A stretch of DNA of 64,000 bases from Branchiostoma belcheri (Eukaryota; Chordata; Leptocardii; Amphioxiformes; Branchiostomatidae), in NCBI RefSeq assembly GCF_001625305.1, contig NW_017804465.1, positions 1,153,661 to 1,217,660 on the forward strand, written 5' to 3'. The position numbers and the translations under genes are program-made. Position 1 is the stretch's first letter. Each line of letters begins with the position of its first letter. This document shows positions 1-10,331 of the stretch, one piece after another. The notes under the pieces are model-generated. The model had not been told where the DNA came from and made no database searches. It worked only from the letters and a program-made list of their open reading frames with translations.

Positions 1-92
1 CGGTTTGAGATAATATCGGCGCGTTGTCGTTGACAGCGTCCACGTTGACCGTGACCGTCGCCTGAGTGGAGAGCCCTGACATGTCGTACGCC
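1..92 (-). repeat. Partial tandem copy of gene A exon 8
   Basis: On the minus strand this stretch reads AYDMSGLSTQATVTVNVDAV and NDNAPILSQT, closely matching the 3' half of exon 8 (bases 179-271), roughly 85% by eye. It lies about 178 bases further downstream in the gene. Comparing the 12 codons that differ, 9 changes are synonymous and 3 are not. No good splice acceptor lies just upstream in the needed phase. It could be a decayed duplicate exon or part of an alternative exon completed beyond the window. Confidence 0.7.
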
Positions 93-168
93 AAACACAC
101 AAACTCAACAGTCAGGCACCCAAAACAATACTCCCATACCAAGAAGTACTAACATTGCCGTTACTTAC

Positions 169-2075
169 ACAGAGGTCACAGTTTGGGAGAATATCGGTGC
201 GTTGTCGTTGACGGCGTCCACGTTGACGGTGACCGTGGCCTGTGCAGAGAGACCTGACGTGTCGTATGCCGTGAGGGTTAGGGTGTAGGAGGCCGGGGAG
301 CCGACGGCGTCCCGGTCCAGCTCGGTTCCGGTCGTAATGACGCCCGAGCTGTCCACCTGGAAGTACCCGTTTCCTCCTATCAGGACAAAAACAAGAAATG
401 CAGGTCTTTAAGCCTCCATTACACATAGCCAACATCACGCATAGCCCATTATGGCCTCCCGACATTCTCCAGACCATGGTTGGGAGTTAGGCACCTGTCG
501 CACTTACCAGACCATCACCTCCCAACCTCCTAGAGCATTGTAGGGAGCTAGTGGTAAACAAGACTGGTCGCCTGTGCCATCCATCTATACATATTGAAGC
601 ATTACATTCTGGAAAGTCATATTCTGCGATCAGAGGATAAAACTGGACGAAGAATAGGATAAACTTCAGGCCACAGCCGACTCACCAACCGGTACCAACC
701 AGCCCACCCCAGGATACAGATTACAGATCATCTCTATAGATAATAAATGTATCCAAAATTACTAGTAAATGGTTCTCACAGGGCCAGAACCAGGAGAGAG
801 TGGAGGAGGCTGATACTGGATGCCACCATAGTCCCCGACCCTCAGACAGGAGGATGGGACTAGGTAAATGTATCTGTATCTGTATAGCCGTTATAAACGC
901 CCTTCGGCGTAACACACCAGCTTTGCGGGCACGCGGCGAGGTGGCAGCTGGGTATATTACACCGATAGACTTGTTACACCTAACCAGGTAAAGGTGCAAT
1001 AATGATAATGATAAATGTAATGAGACCAACCTGTAATGTAGTACTGTACAACATCGCCCACATCAGCGTCCGTAGCCGCGATGGTGGTGACGGTCGTCCC
1101 CAAACTCTCTCCCTCATTCACATTCACGTTGTAGGTGGTTGGACTAAAAACCGGTGGACTGTCGTCATAGAAAGCCACGTTGACTGTGAGCGTGCTTGTG
1201 GCTGTGTTGAAACTGGCGTCGACAGCCTCTATCTCTAATGTGTACAGGAAAGCCCCGGACTCGAGATTCGGGGTCGTCGTGGTCCTGATTTCGCCCGTAC
1301 CTATTATTATAATAAAGGAACTTTATTTCGCTTTTTTCCCTAATGGGCCATGGTAATAGAAATACACCAAAAACACAGACACAATGATTGAATTAAAGTG
1401 AATACATAACAGTATAAGGACAAAACGAACGGACGAAATCTGAACAAAAGTTGCACTATGAATGATTAACATATGTTAGAATATAAATAACAGTTGTTGG
1501 TGATGACTATCATATACAACCATTATACCATGGTTAAATGGTATAATATAAATAACAATTGTTGGTGATTTCTATCATATACAACCATTATACCATGGTT
1601 AAATGGTATAATATAAATAACAATTGTTGGTGATTTCTATCATATATAACCATTATACCATGGTTAAATGGTAGAATATAAATAACAGTTGTTGGTGACT
1701 TCTATCATATAAAACCATTATATCATGGTTAAATGGTAGAATATATGTAACAATTGTTGGTGATTTCTATCATATGTAACCATTATACCATGGTAGAATA
1801 TAAATAACAGTTGTTGGGGACTTCTATCATATATAACCATTATAGTGAAAATTATATCATTTATTTAAGAAAAGGAAATGAAGAAAATCAATTGAAATCA
1901 AATGAAACAAGAAAGGGTACAATTTCCTCACATTAAGTTAATCAAATATTCAAGATAATGCATTACAACATAAATAATCATAAATACCAGCCACTAGTTG
2001 GAACGCTGTCGTTACGGTGTTGAGGGCGTATGTCACTGCAACCCCCTCGGGATCCACGGCGTCTAGCGTGTACAC
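169..2075 (-). CDS. Gene A exons 6-8: EC9, EC10, start of EC11
   Basis: Exon 6 (1988-2075) opens VYTLDAVDPEG and continues EC9. Exon 7 (1031-1300) finishes EC9 and starts EC10 with SPPVFSPTTYNVNVNEGE. Exon 8 (169-376) carries the second half of EC10 (GTELDRD, AYDTSGLSAQ) and the next linker (AVNDNAPIFSQT). Exon 8 most likely ends at a strong GTAAGTAA donor in phase 2; a weaker donor 10 bases earlier is possible. The intron before exon 7 contains a minisatellite. The DNA after exon 8 contains a partial copy of that exon. Confidence 0.82.
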
Positions 2076-5000
2076 CTAATAGAAGTAGTAGTAGACTGGT
2101 TAGCAAAAGATATACATGCCTCCTGGCAGCCTTATTGGATGGCTGAATTGTGAAGCTATTTACAGAGGCATCAGTCTTTAGAATGATTATACATTTACAG
2201 GCTATCATTTAGCATACAATGTCAAAATTTGTTGACGTCATCTAGTGACAAGCTTCACTGGGTCAGTCTCCTGAAGAAGACCAGAGTGACTGGTCGAAAG
2301 CTCTAGGTGAGAGAACTTTTTGTGTTGGACCAAAAGTTTTAACTCTAAACATGTAACTACCAACACGGATGAACTTTCATGATAGTAATGTTAAAATTTA
2401 CTTATTCAACATAAAGATTATAAAAAAATTGCAATCAAAAGTGATTCACACCTTCTGGTTCCCCGCCATGTCTTCGCTCACGGTGACGCTGTTCGGCAAG
2501 TTCCTCCATTCCGGCGACTCGTCCAAGTCTACGAGGTTAATCGTGATCTCTCCAGTTGAGGACTTACTTCCGGATGTGCTTCCATCTTTGACGCGAATTT
2601 TCAAAGTGTACGCTGTGGCTCGCTCGTAGTCTAACTCAGGACTTGCCACGGTCTCTAGGACTAGGTCGTTTCCTGACTGGGTTAGCTGGAAGGGGTTGGA
2701 GTATCCGTCTTCTACGGGACTGTACGAGATGAGTGAGTACGTGAGTGTGTCGCCGTCAGGGTCGGTGCCCTGTAGGGTTGTAGTGCATGCCGTGTTACTG
2801 GTGGGGCAAACTGCGACCCCACCGGCCGAGTTTTCGTCCACTTCGTACGTCAGTGACGTATCCGAGAAAGATGGCGCCTCGTTGATGTCCCGAATGTTGA
2901 CAGTGTAGGTCGCCGTGGCTGTGAGACGTCCAGCTCCTGTGCCGTCGCTTAGCTCGACTTGGAGAAGGTACTGCGTTTCTTGCTCGTAGTCGAGGTTAGG
3001 GCTTGAAACGACGCTCAGTGTTCCCGTAGACGGCCCAATCTCGAAGTTCGTTCCGAGAGCGCTTGGCGTTTGACTTGCGATAGACCACGTCAGAGTGTCC
3101 CCGGGCAAGTCTTCGTCCGTCCCCGTGAAGAAGATCAGATTCTTCCCGCCCGATTCGTCTTCGTCGATTGTGATGGACAGCGAAGACGCAAGGTTTGTGA
3201 TAACTGGAGCTTCGTTCACGTCTATTATATTGATGTAGAACGTCCTCGGAGTGGAAATTGTTCCATCACTGACAGTCAGGGTAACTTCGTACTGGTTTGT
3301 ACTGTAGGTAGACCACATGGTCTCGTAGTCTATGGCGGCGGTTGAGTCTGTGTTCAGATCGACATTGGTGTTGTCCACCTTGTCGAATGTAAACGGTAGG
3401 GTTGCTCCAGCCGGGCTCACTAAAGCGATGGTGTAGGTGATGTCTTGGGTGGTGGAGACAAGCGCGTTGTCGTCGTCGTACACGGTAAAGCTTTGTACAG
3501 TCACGCTGCCGGTCGTGTTCTCGTTCACGTCCACAGACGCCGAGCCGGGGAAGCTGGTGAAGTCTGGGGTCTCGTTGACATCCTAAAAAAATGTTGGACA
3601 ATATTGCTTTAGATTGGATTATAAAGTTTGCTGTAATTCAGCAGATACATGTTTTATGTACAAAAGATATCATTATGGTTTGTAGCATATAGCATTTGGT
3701 TCCAAGGAACGTAGCTACTAATTCTACATACGTTACCGATTACTTTTGAAATAAAGTTGGATATTGTTTATGGTATGATAAAGTTATGGTTATTTTTAGA
3801 TATACACAATGTTATCTTAATAGATAAAATTTTAGTATTTAGCGTTAGAGTGTAGTAAATGTTACTTGTTAGTGTTCTGTACATGGCATACATCTTACAT
3901 GCCCGAGACCATATATGGTTACATGTGCCTTTAGTCCATATGGACAGGAAAATGCAATTAAAATACATATCATATCAATTTTAAAACGGTACCTGGACAT
4001 TGATGGTTAAGGTTGCCGTAGCCGTGAAGGTATTCGCCCCTGTACCGTCATCCAGTGTGACATCGAGAACGTACTGTGTCTCCGCGCTCTCAAAGTTGAT
4101 AACTGAAGCGGAGCTCGTGGAGATCACGCCTGTGGCAGCGTTGATGTCGAACTGACTCGATGGGCTCTGACTGGTTATCTTCCAAGTTAAGGTGTCACCC
4201 GGTTGGTCCTCGTCATTTCCGGTAAAGGTGAAGACTGCAGTATTTGCAGCTTGGTTCTCGTCTAGAGTCATAGTCAGCGACGATGCGGTGTTGTTAATAA
4301 CCGGTGCTTCGTTAATGTCTTGTACGTAGATGGTCAAGCTCCGGTCTTCGCTAAGGTTTCCGGAACCGTCGTCAGTAACCGTCAGTGTCAAATCGTACTG
4401 GTTCACAGTCTCAAAGTCAATGTTCGGTGCCGCTACCGTCCGAATATCAGCCGTTGTGGCACTTGTCTTCACAAACTCGAAAGGAGCGGTGCCACCTGAT
4501 GGGTTAGTGTCCATGGTAAATGTTAACGAGCCGCTTTCTTCATCTGAGACCGTGTATGTGAAGAGGACGGCAGAACCTGATTCGTTCTCGTCAACATCTA
4601 ATGTGTCCGACGGGGGAAAGACTGTAAAGGTTGGCGCTTCGTTCAAATCATTCAGGTTCACTGTAAGCGAGGCAGAGGCTGTCAGGCTTGGGCTTGCACT
4701 ATCGGCAACATGAACGACGAGTATGTACTGATTGTTGGTCTCGAAGTCCAAAACTGGACTAGAAACTGTAGACACCTGGCCGGTAGCGCCGTCAAGAACA
4801 AACTGTGTGTTTGGAGTCTGACTGTCGATGGTCCAGGTCATTGTGTCACCGGAATCTTCATCAGAAGCGACAAACTGGTACACGTTAGTGTTCGGGCTTG
4901 TATTTTCGTCAATGCTTTTGATTTCAGAACCGGCACTGGGATTTGTGATGACTGGTGGTTCGTTAACATTGGTGACCTGGACGTCTAGAGTCCCCGTGGC

Positions 5001-8000
5001 TGATAGCGCCGGTGTGCCTCCGTCTGTACAGGTAAATGTGATGGTGTGCAGCTGTTTGGTCTCGTAGTTCAAATCTGTGGAACTAGACAGGGTCACCTCT
5101 CCTGTACTGGCCACGTCGAAGAACCCCGAATTGCCGGTATCGGTGTGTGTGAGGACGGTGTCACCATTCGGACTCGTGGTGTCCTGGTCTGCACAGTTCA
5201 CGTTAAAAACGGACGTCCCGACTGTGGAGTTTTCAGCTATCGTGACGACGCTGTTCAGGTTCAACGTTGGTGCCTCGTTTACGTCCTATATAAAACAATG
5301 GGTGAAAATTATAAGATGCTTTAGGTTATAGGGGGAGCTTTAATTTCAATGATACGGGTTATGTAAAAAAAGTAATTTGTTTTTCACCATGGACAAGACA
5401 AACTAAGCATTTACGATTGTGATTTCCAATTTTTAGCACGTAGATGACACACAGACTTCATTATTTTCCACAGGACAATAACTACTAACTGTACATACAT
5501 TATGACTTGCTATTCATGTAATAGTGGATATTGCTTATGTCATGACATGATAAAACAGAATTCAAGAAAATTCAACAGTGCAGAATGAAGCTGGTTGGTC
5601 ACTGTATTAGACACTCCGAAATACCTGCATTTAATGTTCTTTCTAGACCATTTACTACTACGTAGTGATACAAACCTGTACGATACCAACGAGGTACATG
5701 TACGATGGGCCATGAAACACAAATTGCTATGAATGGCTTTCTGGAAAAGTAAGGAATTAGAAACATTAGAATTAGAATAGTTACCTGTACGTTGACGTAT
5801 ATGGTAGGCTTAATTTTCTCGTTATAACGGTTTGTCGCTGTGACGGTGAGGGTGTGTGTTGTGTACGCCTCGTAGTCGAGGTTTCCGACTAGGGTAACGA
5901 CTGCCTCTTTGTAATTAGAAGTTTGGGTAATAGTAAAGAGCCCGGAGTTCTGGTCATCTGGAGAGGTGAGAGCATCAGACGTTAAGAAGTTTCAAAGGTT
6001 AACAGTTTCTCTTTCAGTCTTGTATAATTTAACAATATACATTTAGTAATAATGTCAGCATACAGTCTTCTCTTTCATGTTAGCATTATGTTGTGATGAA
6101 CGTATTAACAAAACCAGGATCACATATTGTGTCCAAAACACGAGATATCAAGAGTAAAAGTTCTGTTGCAGCATCATGGGAAGCATCCAGGAAGCCCAAA
6201 GTCAAATCATTTAGCTTATTGAGAAAACATACAAACGCTATCAAAATATGTAAAATCATTCTTTACTTGAAAGTAGAAAAAAGTTCCATGAAGCCCAGAT
6301 CACATCGGTCAAGGCAGACAAATGATTTCGAGAAAAGTGTCAAAGTCAAGGTGGATGAAACTTGCCTGCTATGCTGAATGTAAAAGCGTTGTTGCTTGGG
6401 TCGTCATCGTCAACAGTCACAGTGTAGACAGTAAACCCGATAGCTTCGTTCTCGTTTATATCAAAGGAGGTGGATGGGTTGGGGTCTACATATACTGGCG
6501 TGCATCCTGGAAAAAGGAGTAAAGTCAATGTAAAGTATATGTCAAAATAACATTACAAATTGAGACAGAAGTTACACTCTTGAACTGTTGTGTTTAAATT
6601 AAGCACAGAACTCGTAATGAACTATGAAAATAGAACTTAAAGATAACATGTTTAGCTTCAAATGGGGATGGTCTAACTTAACTACTGCTCTACTATTTTT
6701 ACTGAAACACATTCATATAACTGTCTCAGAAAATATTGCCCTGTGCCTTGTTGCATAATTTCACGTCGTGTCATTAAATGTCATTTCTAGACAAACATTG
6801 TAAAGAATGCTACTTTTCCTCCCAAAATAGGTTATGTGTGCCTGTCAGTTGGTATTCGCCATGACCCTACCGTCACACGTACATGTACAATAGAAAATCG
6901 CAGAAGCGTGTCTTTTGTGAGGCATGATGAACTTGTAAGAGAGGTCAGTAATTCGTGCGTGTAACCGGTGTTGCGTATTCTAACACGTCAGAAAAGAGTT
7001 AGTTGCAAATGTAGTCAAACACTGAACACAAATAAGGTGGGGTCGTGTGGCGTAGCGGCAGAGTGCTCGACTCGGAACCAAGAGGTCCCGGGTTCGAGTT
7101 CTGACATGCCACCGATCTTATGCCCTTGGGAAAGGCACTTAACACGACTTTTCCTCACTTCGCTCAGGTGAAAGTGAGTATTGTATTGTCCCCTGTGTTG
7201 GTGGCCGCATTAATATAAGTTGAAAAAAACTCGAGTGTGTCGTCACCACGTCTTGTGACTACATGTTGGAATATATAAAAAAAAAAGTACATTTTGTCAT
7301 TCAAAAATTGCGTTAACTTTACGACTGCTCATTTGGAGCTTGCCTAATCCGGCGCTCTGTGTAAGTGCTGGCCTCGTCATAGTTTAACCACTGTTTTTTG
7401 CAAAACATGCTTCATTGAATCTTAACAAATATTTCAAAGTAGGGATTTGCTGATTAAACCGGTCCACAAAGGTTAACCAGATAATCAAAACGTTTTAACT
7501 ACGGCAAATAGAAACATACAAAAGACTACAGTAAAGACAAGTACGTGTTCCGTGAATGAACCTATGAAATCACACTGTCATGGACTTAACCTTCTTACAA
7601 CCTGATCAGCACGTACACTCCAATACCTGCTTATTTAGCTCTCAACTTTTAATGAGCAGGTGTTGCCTTTTTGTTGGAGAGAGTCTGTTTATTCACGAAA
7701 TATTCCAACCGGACTACTGACCGCCTGGTCGTTAACCATTCCAATATTTGAAGTGAATTAAAACACATCATACAAATGTGAAGTTAAAGGAAGGAGACTG
7801 TTATTCTCATTTCCATACTCTTCGTTCCATTCTAGCTTACTTAAGCGAAGCTCATTTTTACCTGAGTGTAAACATGGGTGCCTTTTCCATGAATACAACA
7901 TATGTGGCCTTCCAGTACCAAGGATTTGAACAAAGAACACTTCGATTCTAACAGCTCTTTGGTACCTTAATCGCTGATAGAAATCTTTTATCTTTATTAA

Positions 8001-10130
8001 TCCAGGCCAGGACATTCCCTCATGAAACACACTGTGTAAACAGCAATAAAGCACATATGGTCCATTGAACCTCTTCAGTGGCCAATTTCATTATTACTAA
8101 CTGGAAACGCAAATAACAAACAGGTATGCAGCAAGCATTCACCTATACAACCAAACAACAAACTGGAATGCATCAATTGCCCATTCATGTATATGGCCAT
8201 TTATAGTTGATAATATTATACTTCTTTAAAATAGCTTTAACATGAAGGGGTTCACGTTAACCCCACCAATTGATAAGTGTTTTCATCTTAGCGGAGCAAC
8301 TATAATAGATTTTTCAGGGGGAAAACTATGTAGTCTGACATGACATGCACCACGGAACTAGCCATGGAAATGATTAAAATAAGCTTCTATATCTATTTAA
8401 TGTCTACTACCACGGAAATAGCCATGGAAATAATTAAGCCTCTATAGCTATGCCCAAAAAAAGGAGTACTCATTCAATGCCTACCTTCCATTACATTACA
8501 TTAGGTTCGAAATGCACTAGTGATTGCAAGCTCTTAAATTCCTATTTAAGCTACAAGATTATATACTTCAAGGATTTTTTTTAACATTTCGAGAAATTAA
8601 AGACCTAATAGTATATATTTCAGATGAATGAATTGAAACACGATACACAACTGAAAGAAATGTCATTTGGTGCAAGATATCATACCGTTTACATCAGGAA
8701 AATATAATTGTTAATGTATGATTTCGTTACGCTTTAACACCTTATAGGTGAAATGAGGTATGATCTGACCTCTGTATGGTTGAAACTTTAGAAGCCATAG
8801 TATATAGTGGGAAATCAAAGTATAGTAATCAATTGTGGATAACAAAAACTCACAGCAAAATTGTTATGTTACTACCAAACCTATACATCTGTATACTTGT
8901 ATAAAAATTCTTGTTTTAACATTATGTTCTCTATATATAGTCGAGGCTATTTTTGACACCGTGAACATACATATACAACCTGAGATCCCTTAGCTTCCTT
9001 TCCTGTTGCGGTAACATTGAAACAACAAATCTGAACAGACGGGGATTAGCGACTATATTTAGTGCAAAGTCGGAAAACGTAGTTAGTATAACGGTGGAAA
9101 AAAAAGGCGGACCACAAAAAGGGTCTCCACATTGTGAACCGTCGATTTAACCAAATTTTTCACGTTCAACTTCACACGAGTAACAGACGACAATAGAAAA
9201 TCTTCTCATGTATCAAGCCAGGTTTCCCTTCCATGTTTTGAGGTTTTCCATTTACTGCTACTTATATGTATGGCTCATTCATTATTCGTCCAAAACGATA
9301 TACCAACAAAGAGAATAATACCATACACAATTAGTAATTAGAGGTAATAAGAGGTCGTAAAAATAGGGGTTAGCATAATAGGGGCTACCACCTGGAAAAG
9401 ATTATATTAAAGGCTTTATGCAGCCTTCTAGAACTGTACTAACGTGAAAGGAGATACCACACGCTGTATCTTACACAGTTGTCGAGTAATGAATTATCAT
9501 TGCACTCGAAATATCTAAAATATATCATAATATATTCCAACTGGTTATCTATAGCTACATCTGTTAACAGGCGTAGTTAGTCATTATATTAAAGAAGCAT
9601 CATGGCGGCCCTAACTCAAAATTAAAATGGTACATCAAGGTAAAAAAAACACAGAATAGGAAATTGTCTACAAAACTCTATCTGTCCTAGCGTTTTTCTA
9701 TAACCCAGTTCTCCTAACTTTACAATAAGCTTTAGATAGCGTGAGTTAATATATTTCAAGTGATTATCTATTGCTACATCTCCTATCAGGCGTGGTTAGT
9801 CATTATATTTTAATGGAGCATCATGGCGGCCCTAACTCAAAATCAAAATGGTACACCAACCTAAAAAAAAAGACAGAAAATGAAAATGTCTACATTATTC
9901 TGTCTATTCCTGGGTTTGTCTCTACCTCAGTGCCTCCATCTTTACAGTAAGCTTTAGATAGTGCGAGTTAATGAGATTATCTACTAGATAATAGTCTGTG
10001 AAGACCACCAGCGCTAATACTATTCATGATGCTCCTTTAGTAAACACTTAAACCACATCCACTCACCTACATCTACCACCAGCGCACCAACACACCACAC
10101 GAGTAGAACACAGCGTAAAAACTCCATCAT
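169..10130 (-). CDS. Giant cadherin, 5' part (gene A), incomplete at left window edge
   Basis: Eight exons read right to left: 10067-10130, 6366-6506, 5785-5957, 3993-5285, 2452-3582, 1988-2075, 1031-1300, 169-376. Phases agree at every junction (1,1,0,0,0,1,1,2), giving 3,368 coding bases or about 1,122 residues before the edge. After a signal peptide come ten complete cadherin repeats and the start of an eleventh, recognised by xEN/xED near each start, DxD in the middle, LDYE/LDFE, and DxNEAP-type linkers. Cadherin repeats bind calcium at their junctions and mediate cell adhesion outside the cell. There are no EGF or LamG domains so far. The membrane anchor must lie beyond the window. It is head to head with a second giant cadherin. 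Orthology to Fat, Dachsous or CDH23 cannot be decided from this part. Confidence 0.88.
868..985 (-). mobile_element. LINE 3'-end fragment
   Basis: This stretch lies in the intron between gene A exons 7 and 8. Its minus strand ends in a run based on CAGATACAGATACA, and it shares a segment with 44503-44592 (TCTGTATAGCC, then CTTTCGGCGTAACACACCAGC). That second copy is attached to a reverse-transcriptase C-terminal tail, so this is called a truncated non-LTR retrotransposon end. The reading frame here is too decayed to be a gene. Confidence 0.5.
1480..1850. repeat. AT-rich minisatellite, about 65-base unit, 5-6 copies
   Basis: A unit containing ATAAATAACAGTTGTTGG, TATCATAT and ACCATTATACCATGG recurs at spacings of about 64, 66, 64, 66 and 55 bases inside the intron between gene A exons 6 and 7. 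Each unit holds a small palindrome, ACCATTATACCATGGTTAAATGGT. Copies differ at a few positions. It is probably a neutral intronic satellite and may vary in length between individuals. Confidence 0.85.
2230..2360 (+). repeat. Dispersed repeat with CTGAAGA-hairpin-GAAA motif
   Basis: This sequence contains CTGAAGA, a 6-base stem GACCAG/CTGGTC, and GAAAGC. A closely related copy lies in inverted orientation at about 58300-58400 in gene C, which shows it is an interspersed element. The core resembles a hammerhead ribozyme core with one extra A before the stem. It sits in an intron of gene A, in antisense orientation to that gene. Confidence 0.6.
2452..3582 (-). CDS. Gene A exon 5: cadherin repeats EC6 to start of EC9
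   Basis: The exon is 1,131 bases, phase 0 at both ends, 377 residues. It starts with DVNETPDF, runs through EC6 (AIDYE), EC7 (NLDYEQETQY) and EC8 (ELDYERATAY), and ends in EC9 after SEDMAGNQK. EC8 has a short insertion with two cysteines (AVCPTSNTACTTT), probably a surface loop disulfide. EC7 again shows the LTWSIASQTP segment found in EC3 and EC5. Confidence 0.88.
3993..5285 (-). CDS. Gene A exon 4: cadherin repeats EC2-EC5
   Basis: This 1,293-base exon is in phase 0 at both ends and encodes about 431 residues. It holds four consecutive repeats with linkers DVNEAP, TNVNEPP, NDLNEAP and QDINEAP. Repeats EC3 and EC5 share a TWxIxSQxP segment, while EC4 carries a GGTAPFEF segment that recurs in altered form in EC6. 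This points to duplication of two-repeat units. All linkers use NE rather than the canonical ND. Such a long intron-free stretch contrasts with the finely split exons elsewhere in the two cadherin genes. Confidence 0.88.
5785..6506 (-). CDS. Gene A exons 2 and 3: first cadherin repeat
   Basis: Exon 2 (6366-6506) carries DINENEAIG and VTVDDDDPSNN, the first half of repeat EC1. Exon 3 (5785-5957) carries the second half, with GNLDYEAYTTHTLTVTATN. The intron between them has a GC donor (AG followed by GCAAGT at 6365). The join restores IADDQNSGLF in frame. Exon 3 ends with YVNVQ and exon 4 opens with DVNEAP, together a standard cadherin linker. Confidence 0.85.
7033..7285 (+). mobile_element. 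tRNA-derived SINE
   Basis: The head (GTGGCGTAGCGGCAGAG, then GGTTCGAGTTC) resembles RNA polymerase III A and B boxes of a tRNA gene. It is followed by an unrelated body containing TCCCCTGTGTTGGTGG, CATTAATATAAGTTG and TGTCGTCACCACGTC, ending in an A-rich tail. The same body recurs without the head at 43325-43475. Its tRNA part pairs poorly, so it is not called a working tRNA gene. Confidence 0.75.
9530..9985. repeat. Two-copy tandem duplication, unit about 222 bases
   Basis: Both copies contain GTTAGTCATTATATT, CATCATGGCGGCCCTAACTC and AAGCTTTAGATAG, at spacings of about 221-222 bases. The copies differ by scattered substitutions and small indels. The unit lies in gene A intron 1, within 600 bases of the first exon. 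No coding potential is visible. Confidence 0.8.
10067..10130 (-). CDS. Gene A exon 1: start codon and signal peptide
   Basis: The exon begins with two adjacent ATG codons (10130 and 10127). The second has A at -3 and G at +4, a strong Kozak context. It encodes a short N-terminus and a hydrophobic stretch (FLRCVLLVWCVGALVV), a typical secretory signal peptide. It ends in phase 1 at a GTGAGT donor. The split glycine is completed by exon 2, which starts the first cadherin repeat with CTPVYVDPNP. Confidence 0.8.
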
Positions 10131-10138
10131 TCCACCAT
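10127..10138 (-). promoter_or_regulatory. Four-codon upstream ORF overlapping gene A start
   Basis: On the minus strand ATG GTG GAA TGA precedes the gene, and the TGA lies inside the doubled start (ATGATGG). If the 5' UTR includes this ATG, ribosomes would finish the mini-ORF exactly at the true start. That arrangement can limit or permit reinitiation. Only its geometry is visible here. Confidence 0.4.
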
Positions 10139-10320
10139 GTTGAATACAACAATACCCAATAAAACTCAAGTTATAAACCACAGGATTTATCCTCAAATGG
10201 TTAAATGTCGTGTTACATGGGACGCCTTGTCGGCCATAGCTACTATTCCTCCATTATGGGCTTCGCCTACTCTGTCCCGGCACCTGTCACGCCAGCGACA
10301 CTGACAAATGTCCGAGTCAA

Positions 10321-10331
10321 TATTTATACAA
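10321..10331 (-). promoter_or_regulatory. Candidate TATA box of gene A
   Basis: The minus strand reads TGTATAAATATTGAC, a good TATA element about 190 bases upstream of the ATG. Initiation about 30 bases downstream would give a 5' UTR near 165 bases. This is a motif call only; no initiator or CpG island was identified. Confidence 0.35.

Larger units (their letters stand above)
6507..10066. other. Gene A intron 1, no gene seen
   Basis: The intron is 3.6 kb between the signal-peptide exon and the first cadherin exon. It holds a tRNA-derived SINE and a two-copy tandem repeat, both listed separately. The rest is AT-rich with frequent stops in all frames. I see no further exon, RNA gene or regulatory motif that I can support. 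Confidence 0.6.

Noticed and set aside
1480..1850. Regularly spaced repeats that could suggest a CRISPR array
   Set aside because: Units are contiguous without unique spacers and lie in an animal intron; this is a minisatellite.
7045..7115. Possible functional tRNA gene (A and B box-like sequences)
   Set aside because: The arms pair poorly, and the sequence continues into a SINE body found elsewhere without the head, so it is a tRNA-derived repeat.
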